Assembly: GCA_020073395.1 (NCBI GenBank) | Contig: JAIQFF010000018.1 | Location: forward strand, 1-50,471 | DNA from: Terriglobia bacterium | Lineage (GTDB): Bacteria; Acidobacteriota; Terriglobia; Terriglobales; Acidobacteriaceae | Reading direction: 5' to 3' | DNA: 50,471 bases | Shown here: positions 10,897 through 19,676 of the stretch, piece by piece | How the letters are laid out: each line of letters opens with the position of its first letter | How positions within the stretch are numbered: the stretch's first letter is position 1 | Position numbers and translations under genes: made by a program | The notes under the pieces: generated by a model | What the model saw: the letters and a program-made list of their open reading frames with translations, nothing else | Told to the model about the DNA's origin: nothing | Databases searched by the model: none

Positions 10897-10950
10897 CCTG
10901 ATGTGGCTTAATCCGTAAAGATCGGTGTAAATCCGTGGCCGCTTTGCCGT

Positions 10951-12108
10951 TTACGGCGCCGGCTTCGCCAGCACGAACGACTTCACAACAATGTTATTAG
11001 GCTGCACGCCGACCGGGATCATAGTCAGCAGGGAATACTCGCTCGGCTCAAGCTTGGTGGGGCTGCGTCTTTGGATGACCGTTACGTCGCCCGATTGCGA
11101 ATCCAGCACCAGCAGATAATTTTCGCTTCGGGAGAGGGCCAAGCCGTCGGGATGACTGCCTACCGGCAGAGTTGCGCTCAGCTTGCCGATGTCAATGTCA
11201 TAAACCGCAATGCTGTTGGAGCCGAAGTTGCTGACGTACAATCGCGAACTGTCACCGGTCACCAAGCCTCGTGAAGGGTGGGTACCGATCAGGTAGCTGC
11301 CGCCGACTTCATTGGTGGAGGTTTCGATGATCGAAATATTATCGGAATCAAAATTGGCCACCACCAGCTCGCCGCCATCCGGCTTCAGTTCGAGATCCAC
11401 TGGCGTTTTGCCTACGTCCAGCAGCGCCAGAAGCTTGTCCGTCTTCAAGTCGATGGATGCCACCTGCCCGGAGCCGGCGCAGGCCACGAAGGCCTTGCTG
11501 CTGTCGGGAAGGATGGCGATGTCCGCAGGTTCCTCGCAGACGGGAATGGTGCTACGGACTTTGAGTTGCCTTGCATCAATCAGCGAAACCGTATGGTCGC
11601 CCCGGTTGCTGACTACAACGGTTGAGCCGTCGGGCGAAACCCGCGCCAGTCCCGGCGAAGCGCCGACCCGGATATTGCCCAACACCAGCCGCTTGTCCAG
11701 ATCAATCACCGAGACGTTGGCTGATTTGGAATTGGCGACATAAGCCCGTTTGCCGTCCGCGGACACGTCGATGAAATAAGGGGCGGCGTGCACGCCGATG
11801 GTCGCCACCACCTGGTTGCCCTCCGCATTGATGACGCTGATGCTGTTCGACTCTGTATTCACCACGTAAATTTCGTTCTTCCTGCTATTGGCGGCAATGC
11901 CGGTTGGATCGCTGCCGACCCGGATGGTGGCTGCGGGTTGAAAGGTGCGCAGATCAATGACCGAAACGGTGTTGCTCTTACCGTTGGTGACGTACGCATA
12001 CTCGCGGTAGGCGGGGCCGTAGTTGGGCAGCTGGTTTTCCTGGAAATACCACCAGCCCAGGCCGCCGGCGATGGCAAGCATGACAACGAGGAAAAGAACT
12101 TTTCTCAA
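10951..12108 (-). CDS. YncE-like seven-bladed beta-propeller, membrane-anchored or exported
   Basis: A protein of 385 residues with a hydrophobic N-terminus ([22 protein letters not shown]) that acts as a signal or anchor, followed by seven to eight YVTN repeats, for example [43 protein letters not shown] and [14 protein letters not shown]. This is the YncE / 40-residue YVTN beta-propeller family, usually periplasmic, with ligand or binding roles that are mostly unknown. Its TTG start (12108-12106) overlaps the TGA stop of the DAHP synthase gene as TTGA, so it should be translationally coupled to aroF even though no metabolic link is obvious. An ATG at codon 9 would leave the signal sequence too short. 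Confidence 0.8.
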   Translation of the reverse strand: MRKVLFLVVMLAIAGGLGWWYFQENQLPNYGPAYREYAYVTNGKSNTVSVIDLRTFQPAATIRVGSDPTGIAANSRKNEIYVVNTESNSISVINAEGNQVVATIGVHAAPYFIDVSADGKRAYVANSKSANVSVIDLDKRLVLGNIRVGASPGLARVSPDGSTVVVSNRGDHTVSLIDARQLKVRSTIPVCEEPADIAILPDSSKAFVACAGSGQVASIDLKTDKLLALLDVGKTPVDLELKPDGGELVVANFDSDNISIIETSTNEVGGSYLIGTHPSRGLVTGDSSRLYVSNFGSNSIAVYDIDIGKLSATLPVGSHPDGLALSRSENYLLVLDSQSGDVTVIQRRSPTKLEPSEYSLLTMIPVGVQPNNIVVKSFVLAKPAP

Positions 12109-13205
12109 GCTGATGGGCTGATGGCAGCTCGCACCCCGGACTGCGCCGGCAAGGTTTCGGATGTCCGGGAATGGATCCCGATACCGGGCACCGTTCGCCC
12201 GACCACGGGCGCAATCTGCCGCACCTGCTTCATCAGTTCGGCGAATTGCTCGGGATAGAGGGACTGGATGCCGTCGGACATGGCCCGGTCGGGTTCGTGG
12301 TGCACTTCGACGATGAGTCCATCGGCGCCCACCGCGATGGCCGCTCGCGACAGGGGCGTGACCTTGTTGCGTTTTCCGGTGCCGTGGCTGGGATCCACCA
12401 CGATGGGCAGGTGGCTGAGCCTTTGCACTGCAGGGACGATGCTGAGGTCGAGGGTGTTGCGCGTGTGGTCGGCGAAAGTCCGCACCCCGCGTTCACACAG
12501 GATCACCGTGTAATTGCCCTCGCTCATCACGTATTCGGCCGCCATCAGGAATTCTTCGAGCGTGGCCGACATGCCGCGCTTGAGCAACACGGGTTTGCGC
12601 GCCCGTCCTGCCCGCTTGAGCAACGAGAAGTTCTGCATGTTGCGGGCGCCGATCTGGATCACGTCGGCGTACTTTTCCACCAGTTCCAGAGACTCGTTGT
12701 CGATAGCCTCGGTAACAATCTTCATTCCGAGTTTGTCCCGAATCTCGGCCATGATCTGTAAGCCCGCCTCACCCAGGCCCTGGAACGAATACGGCGAGGT
12801 ACGCGGTTTGTAAGCGCCGCCTCGGAAGAATTGCGCGCCGGCGCGACATACTTGCTCGGCCACCGCCATAGCTTGCTCGCGATTTTCGATGGCGCAGGGT
12901 CCGGCGATGACCGCCAAACCGGGGCCGCCAAAGGTGGCGTCCGTGCCAGCAAAGGTGATGACCGTGTTTTCCTGTTTGACGTCGCGGCTTACCAGTTTGT
13001 ACGGTTTAGTGACGCGGATCAATTCCTGCACGCCCGGCATCTCGTCCAGCGTGCCGGGTTCGACCTCACCGCGATTTCCAGTGATGCCGATGGCGGTGCG
13101 CTGCGCACCCGGCATGGCATGGGCCCGGTAGCCCAGTTCCTCGATTTTCTGGCAAACCGCGCCGATCTGCTCTTCTGTGGCCTGCGCCTTCATCACAACT
13201 AACAT
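12105..13205 (-). CDS. aroF: 3-deoxy-7-phosphoheptulonate (DAHP) synthase, AroF type with regulatory N-domain
   Basis: It condenses phosphoenolpyruvate and erythrose 4-phosphate in the first step of the shikimate pathway. Residues 1-70 form a ferredoxin-like regulatory domain, as in the Thermotoga enzyme, where it mediates aromatic amino-acid feedback. The barrel follows with AGPCAIEN, the substrate-binding [11 protein letters not shown] (about 131-141), [19 protein letters not shown] and [11 protein letters not shown]. The length is 366 residues. ATG 13205 is preferred to longer options because it gives the family start [14 protein letters not shown] and has GAGGGG upstream. The gene is divergent from endonuclease IV. 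Confidence 0.93.
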   Translation of the reverse strand: MLVVMKAQATEEQIGAVCQKIEELGYRAHAMPGAQRTAIGITGNRGEVEPGTLDEMPGVQELIRVTKPYKLVSRDVKQENTVITFAGTDATFGGPGLAVIAGPCAIENREQAMAVAEQVCRAGAQFFRGGAYKPRTSPYSFQGLGEAGLQIMAEIRDKLGMKIVTEAIDNESLELVEKYADVIQIGARNMQNFSLLKRAGRARKPVLLKRGMSATLEEFLMAAEYVMSEGNYTVILCERGVRTFADHTRNTLDLSIVPAVQRLSHLPIVVDPSHGTGKRNKVTPLSRAAIAVGADGLIVEVHHEPDRAMSDGIQSLYPEQFAELMKQVRQIAPVVGRTVPGIGIHSRTSETLPAQSGVRAAISPSA

Positions 13206-13286
13206 GGATTCCCCTCGCGCCTTGAGTTTATCGTTGTTCCCCGTGGCATCGCAAATGGAGCCTGAGAGACTCCAGTCCCAGAAACC

Positions 13287-13307
13287 GGAAACTGGAAACT
13301 GGAAACT
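13287..13307 (+). repeat. Three tandem copies of a 7-base unit GGAAACT
   Basis: GGAAACT occurs three times head to tail, flanked by CC-GG bases. The period of seven is not a multiple of three, which argues that this stretch is non-coding leader and that endonuclease IV starts downstream of it. Confidence 0.7.
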
Positions 13308-13335
13308 GCAACCGGTAAAGTGGCACACTGATGTA

Positions 13336-14262
13336 GTGCCCCGCTCTCTTGCCCGCGAACAGGACATCCTCAAACGATCATCACCGAAGCGCCCGCCCCG
13401 TCTGACTTCCCGCCGCATCGGGATCCATACCTCGAGCGCGGGCGGCGTGCAAAACGCGGCGGAACGGGCCTATCGCCTGGGCTGCAATACATTTCAAATT
13501 TTCTCATCGAGCCCCCGGCAATGGGCCGCGCATGACCTGAGCAGACCTGATTGCGATGCGATGAAAAAGCTACGTGACAAGTATGACTTGAAGCCTCTCG
13601 TGATCCACACCAATTACCTGGTGAACCTGGCGGGCGCGAATGAGTTGTTCCTGAAGAAATCGGTGGAAACGTTCCGCGGGGAAATTGAACGGGCTTTAGC
13701 CTTGTGCGCGGAGTACCTGGTGCTGCATCCAGGATCGTTCCGCGGATCCGACCGCGAGCAGGGGTTGATGCGAACGACGGCCGCCATTGCCACCGCCGCG
13801 CAGGGACTGGACCTGGCCAAGCCCGGCCTCACCATCCTGATCGAAAACACAGCCGGAGCCGAATACTCCCTGGGCGGGAGCTTTGAGCAGGTGGCAGAAG
13901 TGCTGGAATACCTGCGAAACCTGGTCCCTGTGGGCGCATGCATAGATACCTGCCACACTCACGTCGCCGGTTACGACATTGCCAGTCCGCAGGGGATGCA
14001 GGATACACTGAAGCGCCTGGACGAGACCGTAGGTCTGAAGAATGTTCGCGTATGGCATTGTAACGACGCGAAAGCCGCTCGGGGATCGAAGCTTGATCGT
14101 CATCAGCATATCGGCAAGGGCAGTATCGGGCTGCAGCTGTTCCGCCACCTGTTGAACGATCCGCGACTGGCCCATGCCGCCTTCATCGCCGAAACCCCGA
14201 TTGACCAACCGGGAGACGATGGCAGGAATGTGGCGGCTTTGAGAAAACTAGCCAAGAAGTAG
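13336..14262 (+). CDS. nfo: Endonuclease IV (AP endonuclease)
   Basis: A zinc-dependent apurinic/apyrimidinic endonuclease of base excision repair. The conserved barrel begins [20 protein letters not shown] and includes [78 protein letters not shown] and AFIAETP. The metal-binding His, Glu and Asp residues of the family are all visible. The start is uncertain: the frame is open from 13177 (ATG 13255 possible), but the upstream part includes a 7-base tandem repeat and overlaps the aroF leader. GTG 13336 is chosen as the nearest start upstream of the conserved region; no clear ribosome site is seen. It could be leaderless. Confidence 0.9.
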   Translation: MPRSLAREQDILKRSSPKRPPRLTSRRIGIHTSSAGGVQNAAERAYRLGCNTFQIFSSSPRQWAAHDLSRPDCDAMKKLRDKYDLKPLVIHTNYLVNLAGANELFLKKSVETFRGEIERALALCAEYLVLHPGSFRGSDREQGLMRTTAAIATAAQGLDLAKPGLTILIENTAGAEYSLGGSFEQVAEVLEYLRNLVPVGACIDTCHTHVAGYDIASPQGMQDTLKRLDETVGLKNVRVWHCNDAKAARGSKLDRHQHIGKGSIGLQLFRHLLNDPRLAHAAFIAETPIDQPGDDGRNVAALRKLAKK

Positions 14263-14298
14263 ATTCGGATTAACAGCTTTCATCCAGGAGGTCTCGTA

Positions 14299-15186
14299 AT
14301 GAGCTGGGCCAACAAGTTTTCCAAACCCTACCGGGTAGAGCACGGCAAAAAACTTCGGCTCAAGGACCACGATCCCGCCGACACCGCGAAGCTGCACTCG
14401 CAGGAGCATGGCGAAGAACTTCTGGCCAAGGGTGTAGCCCGTATGGCCGAACTGCAGGACAAGCTTTATGCCGACAACCGCTGGGGCCTGCTCCTGATTT
14501 TTCAAGCTATGGATGCGGCCGGAAAAGACGGCGCCATCAAGCACGTGATGTCCGGGGTAAATCCGCAAGGCTGCCAGGTGTATTCCTTCAAGACCCCTTC
14601 GGCGGAAGAGCTGGACCACGATTATCTGTGGCGCAACATGAAATGCCTCCCAGAGCGCGGTCGCATCGGCATCTTCAACCGGTCTTATTATGAAGAGGTG
14701 CTGGTGGTCCGGGTCCATCCGGAAATTCTGGCCAACGAGAAAATACCTGAGCCGCTACTCACAAAGAACATCTGGGAAGAACGCTTTCAGGATATTTGCG
14801 CCTTCGAACGCTATCTGGCGCGAAACGGCATTGTGATCCGCAAGTTCTTCCTCAATGTGTCTAAGAAAGAGCAGAAGAAAAGGTTCCTGGACCGGTTAGA
14901 AGAACCGGAGAAGAATTGGAAATTTTCTACCGCTGACCTGCACGAGCGCGAACACTGGGACGATTACATGGACGCCTACGAAGATATGATCGCCAACACT
15001 TCTACACCGTATGCGCCCTGGTTCGTTATTCCCGCGGACAATAAGTGGTTTACGCGCCTGGCAGTGGCGGCAGCGGTCGTGGATGCGCTCGACGACCTCG
15101 CCTTGTCCTATCCCAAGGTGGATCCGCAAAAACAAAAAGAACTGGAGGCAGCGCGAAAGTTGCTGCTGAAAAACAAGCAGAGTTAA
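14299..15186 (+). CDS. ppk2: Polyphosphate kinase 2 family protein
   Basis: A single-domain PPK2 of 295 residues that moves phosphate between polyphosphate and nucleotides, usually making NTPs or NDPs at the expense of polyphosphate. Walker A is FQAMDAAGKDGAIKH (about 71-85), the Walker B-like segment is GRIGIFNRSYYEEVLVVRVHP, and the lid module is KKEQKKRFLDRLEEPEKNWK. The substrate class (AMP or ADP) cannot be told from sequence alone. AGGAGG lies just before ATG 14299. It starts 36 bases after endonuclease IV. Confidence 0.93.
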   Translation: MSWANKFSKPYRVEHGKKLRLKDHDPADTAKLHSQEHGEELLAKGVARMAELQDKLYADNRWGLLLIFQAMDAAGKDGAIKHVMSGVNPQGCQVYSFKTPSAEELDHDYLWRNMKCLPERGRIGIFNRSYYEEVLVVRVHPEILANEKIPEPLLTKNIWEERFQDICAFERYLARNGIVIRKFFLNVSKKEQKKRFLDRLEEPEKNWKFSTADLHEREHWDDYMDAYEDMIANTSTPYAPWFVIPADNKWFTRLAVAAAVVDALDDLALSYPKVDPQKQKELEAARKLLLKNKQS

Positions 15187-15595
15187 TGGCTCGGGACTTG
15201 TAGTTGCAGGGCTGGCCCGCGCGTCCTCTTTGCGGGCCGGATCACAACCAGCTCTCCCGGCACTGGTGGTTTTCGCGGGAGTAGATTTTCCGGATGATGG
15301 CTGTGCCGCCGAAGCGCCGGCGAGGGCCAGCAACAGAACCCATGCGGTGAGTCCGTGTTCCTCCGATTTCAGTTTGGGATGAGGGGGCCGAACGGCGTCT
15401 AAAAGCCCAATTATTGTCTTTGGACTATCGGGCAGGAGGGATTTTACAACCATTCGGCCAGCTTCCGAACTCAGATCTGTCCCTCCCCGGATAACAGCGG
15501 AGTCCCTTCTCGATGCTAGAATCAATCATTCTCTCACCCTGAAAACGCCAAGCGGCCACCCACTTGCATCCAAGTGTGAAGTGGCATCGAGGACC
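15187..15595. other. Intergenic region with a palindromic site, no convincing gene
   Basis: Nothing coding is supported in the first 330 bases; the long minus-strand frame here runs antisense into ppk2. Near the right end are AGAAT-N5-ATTCT (15518-15532, overlapping a TAGAAT -10-like hexamer at 15517-15522) and CACTTG-CATC-CAAGTG (15561-15576), a perfect 6-4-6 palindrome. These could be operators for the metal-uptake cluster that follows. Confidence 0.45.
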
Positions 15596-15931
15596 GTGAG
15601 TATTCGATACCGAAAGACGACCTGGCTAAATTGTCTTACGATCGTGTGTCTGGCGGGGGTTCTGCTCTCCACATCGATCCAGGCCACCCATTTTTGCGGC
15701 TTTCGAGGCCCGAATACGCAAACTTCGGTGGAGCTAAGTCCGGCCTCATCCGGTACGCCGGTGTGCTTGACCTGCCTGATGGCACCTTCAATTAACGCAA
15801 TCATTCTTCTGGTTGCATTCCTTTTCGTATCTTCCAGTTCTGCGTTTGTCGGTGGCCTGCAGATGCGGCTTAAACCGATCCTCAATTCTTTTCAACTGTC
15901 TATTCGCCCCCCTCCGCTAGACCTAAGCTAG
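15596..15931 (+). CDS. Small secreted/membrane protein with a CLTC motif, unknown function
   Basis: About 111 residues. An N-terminal hydrophobic segment (WLNCLTIVCLAGVLLSTSIQ) is followed by a Cys/His-containing middle (THFCGF, then VCLTCL), a transmembrane segment (INAIILLVAFLFVSSSSAFVG) and the tail SIRPPPLDLS. The layout, short with Cys pairs, a membrane span and an RPP ending, recalls DUF2946-like proteins next to metal transport genes, but I do not recognise a family firmly. Its position 135 bases before the porin and zinc-transport genes suggests a role in the same process. GTG 15596 has GAGGA close upstream; GTG 15581 in the same frame is possible. Confidence 0.5.
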   Translation: MSIRYRKTTWLNCLTIVCLAGVLLSTSIQATHFCGFRGPNTQTSVELSPASSGTPVCLTCLMAPSINAIILLVAFLFVSSSSAFVGGLQMRLKPILNSFQLSIRPPPLDLS

Positions 15932-16066
15932 GGTGTTGTCGTTTGTGATAATCGCTCGGAGAGTTTCCGGGTGCGATCTGAATAAGTTTCGATCCGGTCA
16001 TTCTTAGCTGGCCACCATGCAATTTAAGGAAGCAGGGATTTTTCTTGCAGTGGAGGACATAACCCA

Positions 16067-17389
16067 ATGAAAACGAAAATCATTTGGGCAGGTATTGCAA
16101 TTTTTTCGGCCATTCCACTCTGGGCTCAACAGGCTGACAGTAGCCCGTCGTCGAACGGCGCGCCGGATGTAGCGGCCATGCAGCAGCAAATCAGAGATCT
16201 GCAGGACCGCCTGATTCTGCTCGAGGGCCAGGTGCGTATGCTGAAGGGCGCGCAGCAGCCAGCGCCGCCGGCCGCGCCTGCCCAAGGCGCGGTCGCGCCG
16301 TCCGCAACACCGGCCCCGGAGGTCCCGGTTGCCGCGGTCACCGCGACCTCGGATCAGAACATCTCATTGGGCGGGGCGGGTGGCTCCGCGGCCAAGGCAC
16401 TCAATCCGGACATCAGCGTGATCGGCGATTTCATCGGTGCCGCCGGTAACGGCACGGTTCCGCCCCTGGCCCAGCAGACGCCATTCTCCGCCCTGCAGAT
16501 GCACGAGTCCGAGGTTGGCCTGCAAGCCATTATTGATCCCTACGCTCGCGGAGACTTCTTCATCTCATTTGGAGAAGAGGGCGTAGATCTGGAAGAGGGC
16601 TACATTACTTTCACGGCGTTGCCGAAGAGTTTTGTGGTCAAAGTGGGAAAGATGCGGTCCGCCTTCGGCAAGGTCAACACCATGCATAACCACGTATTGC
16701 CGTGGATCGATCGTCCGCTTGCGACCACCAACCTGGTCGGCGGCGAAGACGGCATTGACGACGCGGGCGTGTCCATTCAACGGATCATCCCGGCCCCGAA
16801 GGGGATCTTCCTGGAAGCCACGGGCCAGGCCTTTCGCGGCGACTCGGGCGAGGGTCCGCAAAGCGTCTTCAAGTCCTGGCAGAGAAGCAATGTGAGCACG
16901 GTGGCGCATCTGCGGAGCTACAAGGACGTCAATGAGTCCACTAACGTTGACATCGGTCTATCCTATGCCCGCGGCTATAATGACTTCGGCCCGGATTTTC
17001 TCACCAACCTGTATGGTGTGGACGCCACGCTGCGCTGGAAGCCCCTGCGTCGCTCGATTTACCACTCTTTTATTGGTCGCGGCGAGTTGTTCTGGAGCCA
17101 GCGTCAGCAGCTTCCGGTGGAGCAGAAAGCTTTCGGCTTCTATACGTCGGCCGACTATCAACTGGGGCGGCGTTGGTTTCTCGGGGGCCGCTTCGACCGT
17201 TCGGGGCGCAGTCAATTCGGCAACCTTACCGACCAGGGTGGTTCGGCGGTGCTGACTTACTGGCCCAGTGAGTTCAGCCAGGTTCGCGGTCAGTACCGGT
17301 ACACCAATTACGCGGAAGGCAGGAGCGCGAATGAGCTGCTGCTGCAATTGATTTTCTCGCTGGGCGCGCACGGCGCGCATCCGTTCTGA
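16067..17389 (+). CDS. Outer-membrane porin-like protein of a metal-uptake cluster
   Basis: A 440-residue protein with a signal peptide (MKTKIIWAGIAIFSAIPLWAQQ), a coiled-coil segment at about 34-62 (MQQQIRDLQDRLILLEGQVRML) as in many trimeric porins, a Pro/Ala-rich linker and a C-terminal barrel of about 330 residues ending in aromatic-rich strands. The last residues LGAHGAHPF contain two His, which is notable next to a zinc transporter. It is likely to let a metal complex or small solute across the outer membrane. GGAGGA lies upstream of ATG 16067. The next gene starts 86 bases later, so co-transcription is likely. The exact family is not certain. Confidence 0.72.
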   Translation: MKTKIIWAGIAIFSAIPLWAQQADSSPSSNGAPDVAAMQQQIRDLQDRLILLEGQVRMLKGAQQPAPPAAPAQGAVAPSATPAPEVPVAAVTATSDQNISLGGAGGSAAKALNPDISVIGDFIGAAGNGTVPPLAQQTPFSALQMHESEVGLQAIIDPYARGDFFISFGEEGVDLEEGYITFTALPKSFVVKVGKMRSAFGKVNTMHNHVLPWIDRPLATTNLVGGEDGIDDAGVSIQRIIPAPKGIFLEATGQAFRGDSGEGPQSVFKSWQRSNVSTVAHLRSYKDVNESTNVDIGLSYARGYNDFGPDFLTNLYGVDATLRWKPLRRSIYHSFIGRGELFWSQRQQLPVEQKAFGFYTSADYQLGRRWFLGGRFDRSGRSQFGNLTDQGGSAVLTYWPSEFSQVRGQYRYTNYAEGRSANELLLQLIFSLGAHGAHPF

Positions 17390-17475
17390 CAACGAGGTTC
17401 CCGTGGGACCCTCGGTTGTGTGGCGGAGGGCCAAGGCCCGGCAGAGTTCGAAACCGTAGGTTTCCGGAGGATGGA

Positions 17476-18414
17476 ATGAAGAAGAAGCAATCTCGGCGGC
17501 TGTTCTGCATGGGCTCGGTTTGCCTGTTGGCGTTCAGCCTGGCAGTCCCAGCTCACGCCAAGAAGCTGAACGTGGTCACTGCCACTACCGATATGGCGGC
17601 CCTGGCACAGGAGGTGGGAGGCGACCGCATCAGCGTGGAATCGATCGCCAAGGGCTATCAGGATCCCCACTTTGTTGAAGCCAAGCCGAGCTTTCTGCTG
17701 AAACTTCGCCAGGCGGATTTGCTGATCGTCGTGGGGTTGCAATTGGAAATTGGCTGGCTGCCCCCGTTGATCACGCAGAGCGGCAACGCCAGAATCCAGG
17801 TCGGCGCGAATGGCTACCTGGACGCCTCCCAGTTTGCGGAGATTCTGGATATTCCGACCGGCACCGTGACTCGCGCCATGGGTGACGTTCATCCCCTTGG
17901 CAACCCGCACTACTGGCTTGATCCTGACAATGGCCGCCGCATCGCCAAAGGTATCGCCGGCAAACTGGGCGACCTCGATCCCACAGATGCCAGCTACTTC
18001 CAGGAACGCTATCAGGATTTCGACAAACGTCTGAGCGCTGCCGAGCAGAAGTGGGACGCGGAAATGAAGCCTTTTCACGGGCGCAAGGTCGTGACCTACC
18101 ACAATTCGTTTCCCAACTTCGCCAAGCACTTCGGACTGAATGTTATCGGTTATGTCGAACCCCGGCCGGGAATCCCGCCGACCCCGAGCCACACCATCGA
18201 ACTGATTGGGTTCATGAAGCGTGAGAACTGCAAGGTCATCCTGGTCGAACCCTACTTCGATCTGAAAACGCCGAATTCCATTGCCCGTGAAACGGGCGGC
18301 AAGGTAGTGCAATACTTGCCATCCGTCGGTGGAGAGAAAGACGTCACCGATTACTTCAAGTTGTTCGATTACGATATTGGCCTGTTGACGCAAGCTTTCC
18401 AGGCAACACAGTAA
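17476..18414 (+). CDS. Metal ABC transporter substrate-binding protein, ZnuA/TroA type
   Basis: A periplasmic cluster A-I binding protein of 312 residues, probably for zinc or manganese. It has a signal peptide ending VPAHA, and the ligand motifs of the family: DPHFVEAKPS (first His), GNPHYWLDPDNG (second His), VTYHNSFPNFAKHFGL (third His region), and the acidic segment VEPYFDLKTP. The His-rich loop typical of ZnuA is short or absent, so metal specificity is open. ATG 17476 has GGAGG six bases upstream and gives a proper signal peptide. The permease gene follows after a repeat-containing gap of 86 bases. Confidence 0.88.
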   Translation: MKKKQSRRLFCMGSVCLLAFSLAVPAHAKKLNVVTATTDMAALAQEVGGDRISVESIAKGYQDPHFVEAKPSFLLKLRQADLLIVVGLQLEIGWLPPLITQSGNARIQVGANGYLDASQFAEILDIPTGTVTRAMGDVHPLGNPHYWLDPDNGRRIAKGIAGKLGDLDPTDASYFQERYQDFDKRLSAAEQKWDAEMKPFHGRKVVTYHNSFPNFAKHFGLNVIGYVEPRPGIPPTPSHTIELIGFMKRENCKVILVEPYFDLKTPNSIARETGGKVVQYLPSVGGEKDVTDYFKLFDYDIGLLTQAFQATQ

Positions 18415-18417
18415 GAG

Positions 18418-18486
18418 TCGTCAGTCGTCTGTCGTCAGCAAGTTCGAGGTCGCATTGCAGGCGATTTGCCGACGACCAACGACTGA
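18418..18486. repeat. GTCGTCAGTCGTC-type inverted repeat between binding protein and permease
   Basis: TCAGTCGT-CT-GTCGTC near the left end pairs with GACGAC-CA-ACGACTGA near the right end, a 16-base arm with only the central two bases differing. It begins three bases after the stop codon. It may form a stem-loop in the operon mRNA and lower permease expression relative to the binding protein. Confidence 0.65.
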
Positions 18487-18500
18487 TCCCAAGGAGTGAC

Positions 18501-19388
18501 ATGGAAATTCTGCCCTTTCTATTGTGGCCGTTCATCGCCAGCCTCATTCTGACCGGCATTCACGCCTATCTGGGTGTACATGTGGTGGAACGCGGCGTGA
18601 TTTTCGTTGATCTGGCTCTGGCACAAATTGCGGCCCTGGGAGCCACCATCGCCATTCTGGTCGGAATGGATCCGCATGGACGCGGGGCCTACTGGCTGAG
18701 CCTGGCCTTCACTTTCGTGGGCGCGGCCATTTTTGCCTTCGCCCGCTCACGCCGCGGCCACATTCCGCAGGAAGCTTTTATTGGCATTGCCTACGCCGTG
18801 GCCTCGGCTACCGCCATTCTGGCCATGAGCAAGGCCACGGGCGAAACTGAACACCTCAAAGACATGCTGGTCGGCAACATCCTTGCCGTCGATAAACAGG
18901 AGGTCATCAAGACTGCAGTGCTCTACGGGGTGGTTGGCCTGTTTCATTACATCTTCCGCCGCAAGTTTCTTCTGATTTCCACCAACCCGGAGGAAGCCGA
19001 AGCACGCGGGATGAACATTCGTTTCTGGGATTTTCTGTTCTATGCCTCCTTCGGTTTCGTGGTCACTTCTTCGGTGGCCATCGCTGGAGTGTTGCTGGTC
19101 TTCTGCTACCTGATCGTGCCGTCAGTGGGCGCGATGCTCTTCGCTGATCGCGTAGGGCCGCGCCTGGCTATCGGCTGGATCATGGGGACCCTGGTGTCCG
19201 CCCTGGGTGTTTACTTCTCTGTCTTGGGCGACCTTCCTACCGGCGCCACTATTGTCTGCACCTTTGGCGGGGTACTGGTGCTCATGTTTTTCGTGCATTT
19301 GGCGTTCTTCCACGGTCACAGGGCCAAGGCCCTGGAAGGAGCGAGGTCGGCTAATCCCAAGGACGCCGCACCCCAGCGCTCCACATGA
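18501..19388 (+). CDS. Metal ABC transporter permease (ABC-3 family)
   Basis: A 295-residue inner-membrane protein with about eight hydrophobic segments, of the ZnuB/TroC type. Family features include VVERGVIFVDLALAQIAALGATIAI near the N-terminus, EAFIGIAYAVASATAIL, and the C-terminal FGFVVTSSVAIAGVLLVFCYLIVPS. AAGGAG precedes ATG 18501. It should form the channel for the upstream binding protein. No ATPase gene (ZnuC type) follows within the window, so the energy-coupling subunit must be encoded elsewhere or shared. The stop codon lies four bases before another palindromic repeat. Confidence 0.93.
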   Translation: MEILPFLLWPFIASLILTGIHAYLGVHVVERGVIFVDLALAQIAALGATIAILVGMDPHGRGAYWLSLAFTFVGAAIFAFARSRRGHIPQEAFIGIAYAVASATAILAMSKATGETEHLKDMLVGNILAVDKQEVIKTAVLYGVVGLFHYIFRRKFLLISTNPEEAEARGMNIRFWDFLFYASFGFVVTSSVAIAGVLLVFCYLIVPSVGAMLFADRVGPRLAIGWIMGTLVSALGVYFSVLGDLPTGATIVCTFGGVLVLMFFVHLAFFHGHRAKALEGARSANPKDAAPQRST

Positions 19389-19392
19389 GCCA

Positions 19393-19511
19393 CGCAGGGG
19401 CAGATGTCCTCATCAGCCCGGCAAAGCGAAGCTCGCTATTTCTATCCTCGCGGCTTGCAAAACCCTGTCGCGCTGCGCTCGACTGGACAGATGGGGACAT
19501 CTGTCCCTGCG
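19393..19511. repeat. Palindrome-bounded 119-base repeat element
   Basis: Terminal arms CGCAGGGGCAGATGTCCTC (19393-19411, continuing ATC) and the complementary GGGGACATCTGTCCCTGCG end (19493-19511) match over 22 bases with two mismatches. The interior is about 75 bases. It sits four bases past the permease stop and may also end transcription. No coding capacity. Confidence 0.65.
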
Positions 19512-19564
19512 TTGACCCGGGGCTGAGCCTGGTTACCCCCTATTACTTTTGTGCCATATGGATA

Positions 19565-19593
19565 GCACCAGTGGTTCATTGACCTACTGGTGC
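19565..19593. repeat. Short inverted repeat GCACCAGT / ACTGGTGC
   Basis: A perfect 8-base stem with a 13-base loop, about 85 bases upstream of the small gene at 19677. There is no T-run, so it is not a typical terminator; it could be an operator. Confidence 0.45.
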
Positions 19594-19676
19594 CTGCTTG
19601 TTAACTTGTGCTCGTATGGTGCGGCTTATCGCACTCCCCCAATCGCGAAAGAGCATCTAACAATTTGGGGTGAGCC

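Noticed and set aside
14896-15525. Long minus-strand open frame with a hydrophobic stretch, antisense to the end of ppk2
   Set aside because: It overlaps about 290 bases of ppk2 on the opposite strand, has no ribosome site, and its composition is that of a GC-rich shadow frame.
17417-17442. TTGTGTGGCGGAGGGCC near the binding-protein leader as a further TGTGTGG-family copy
   Set aside because: Only a single partial hairpin and no inverted right end were found, so it may be chance.
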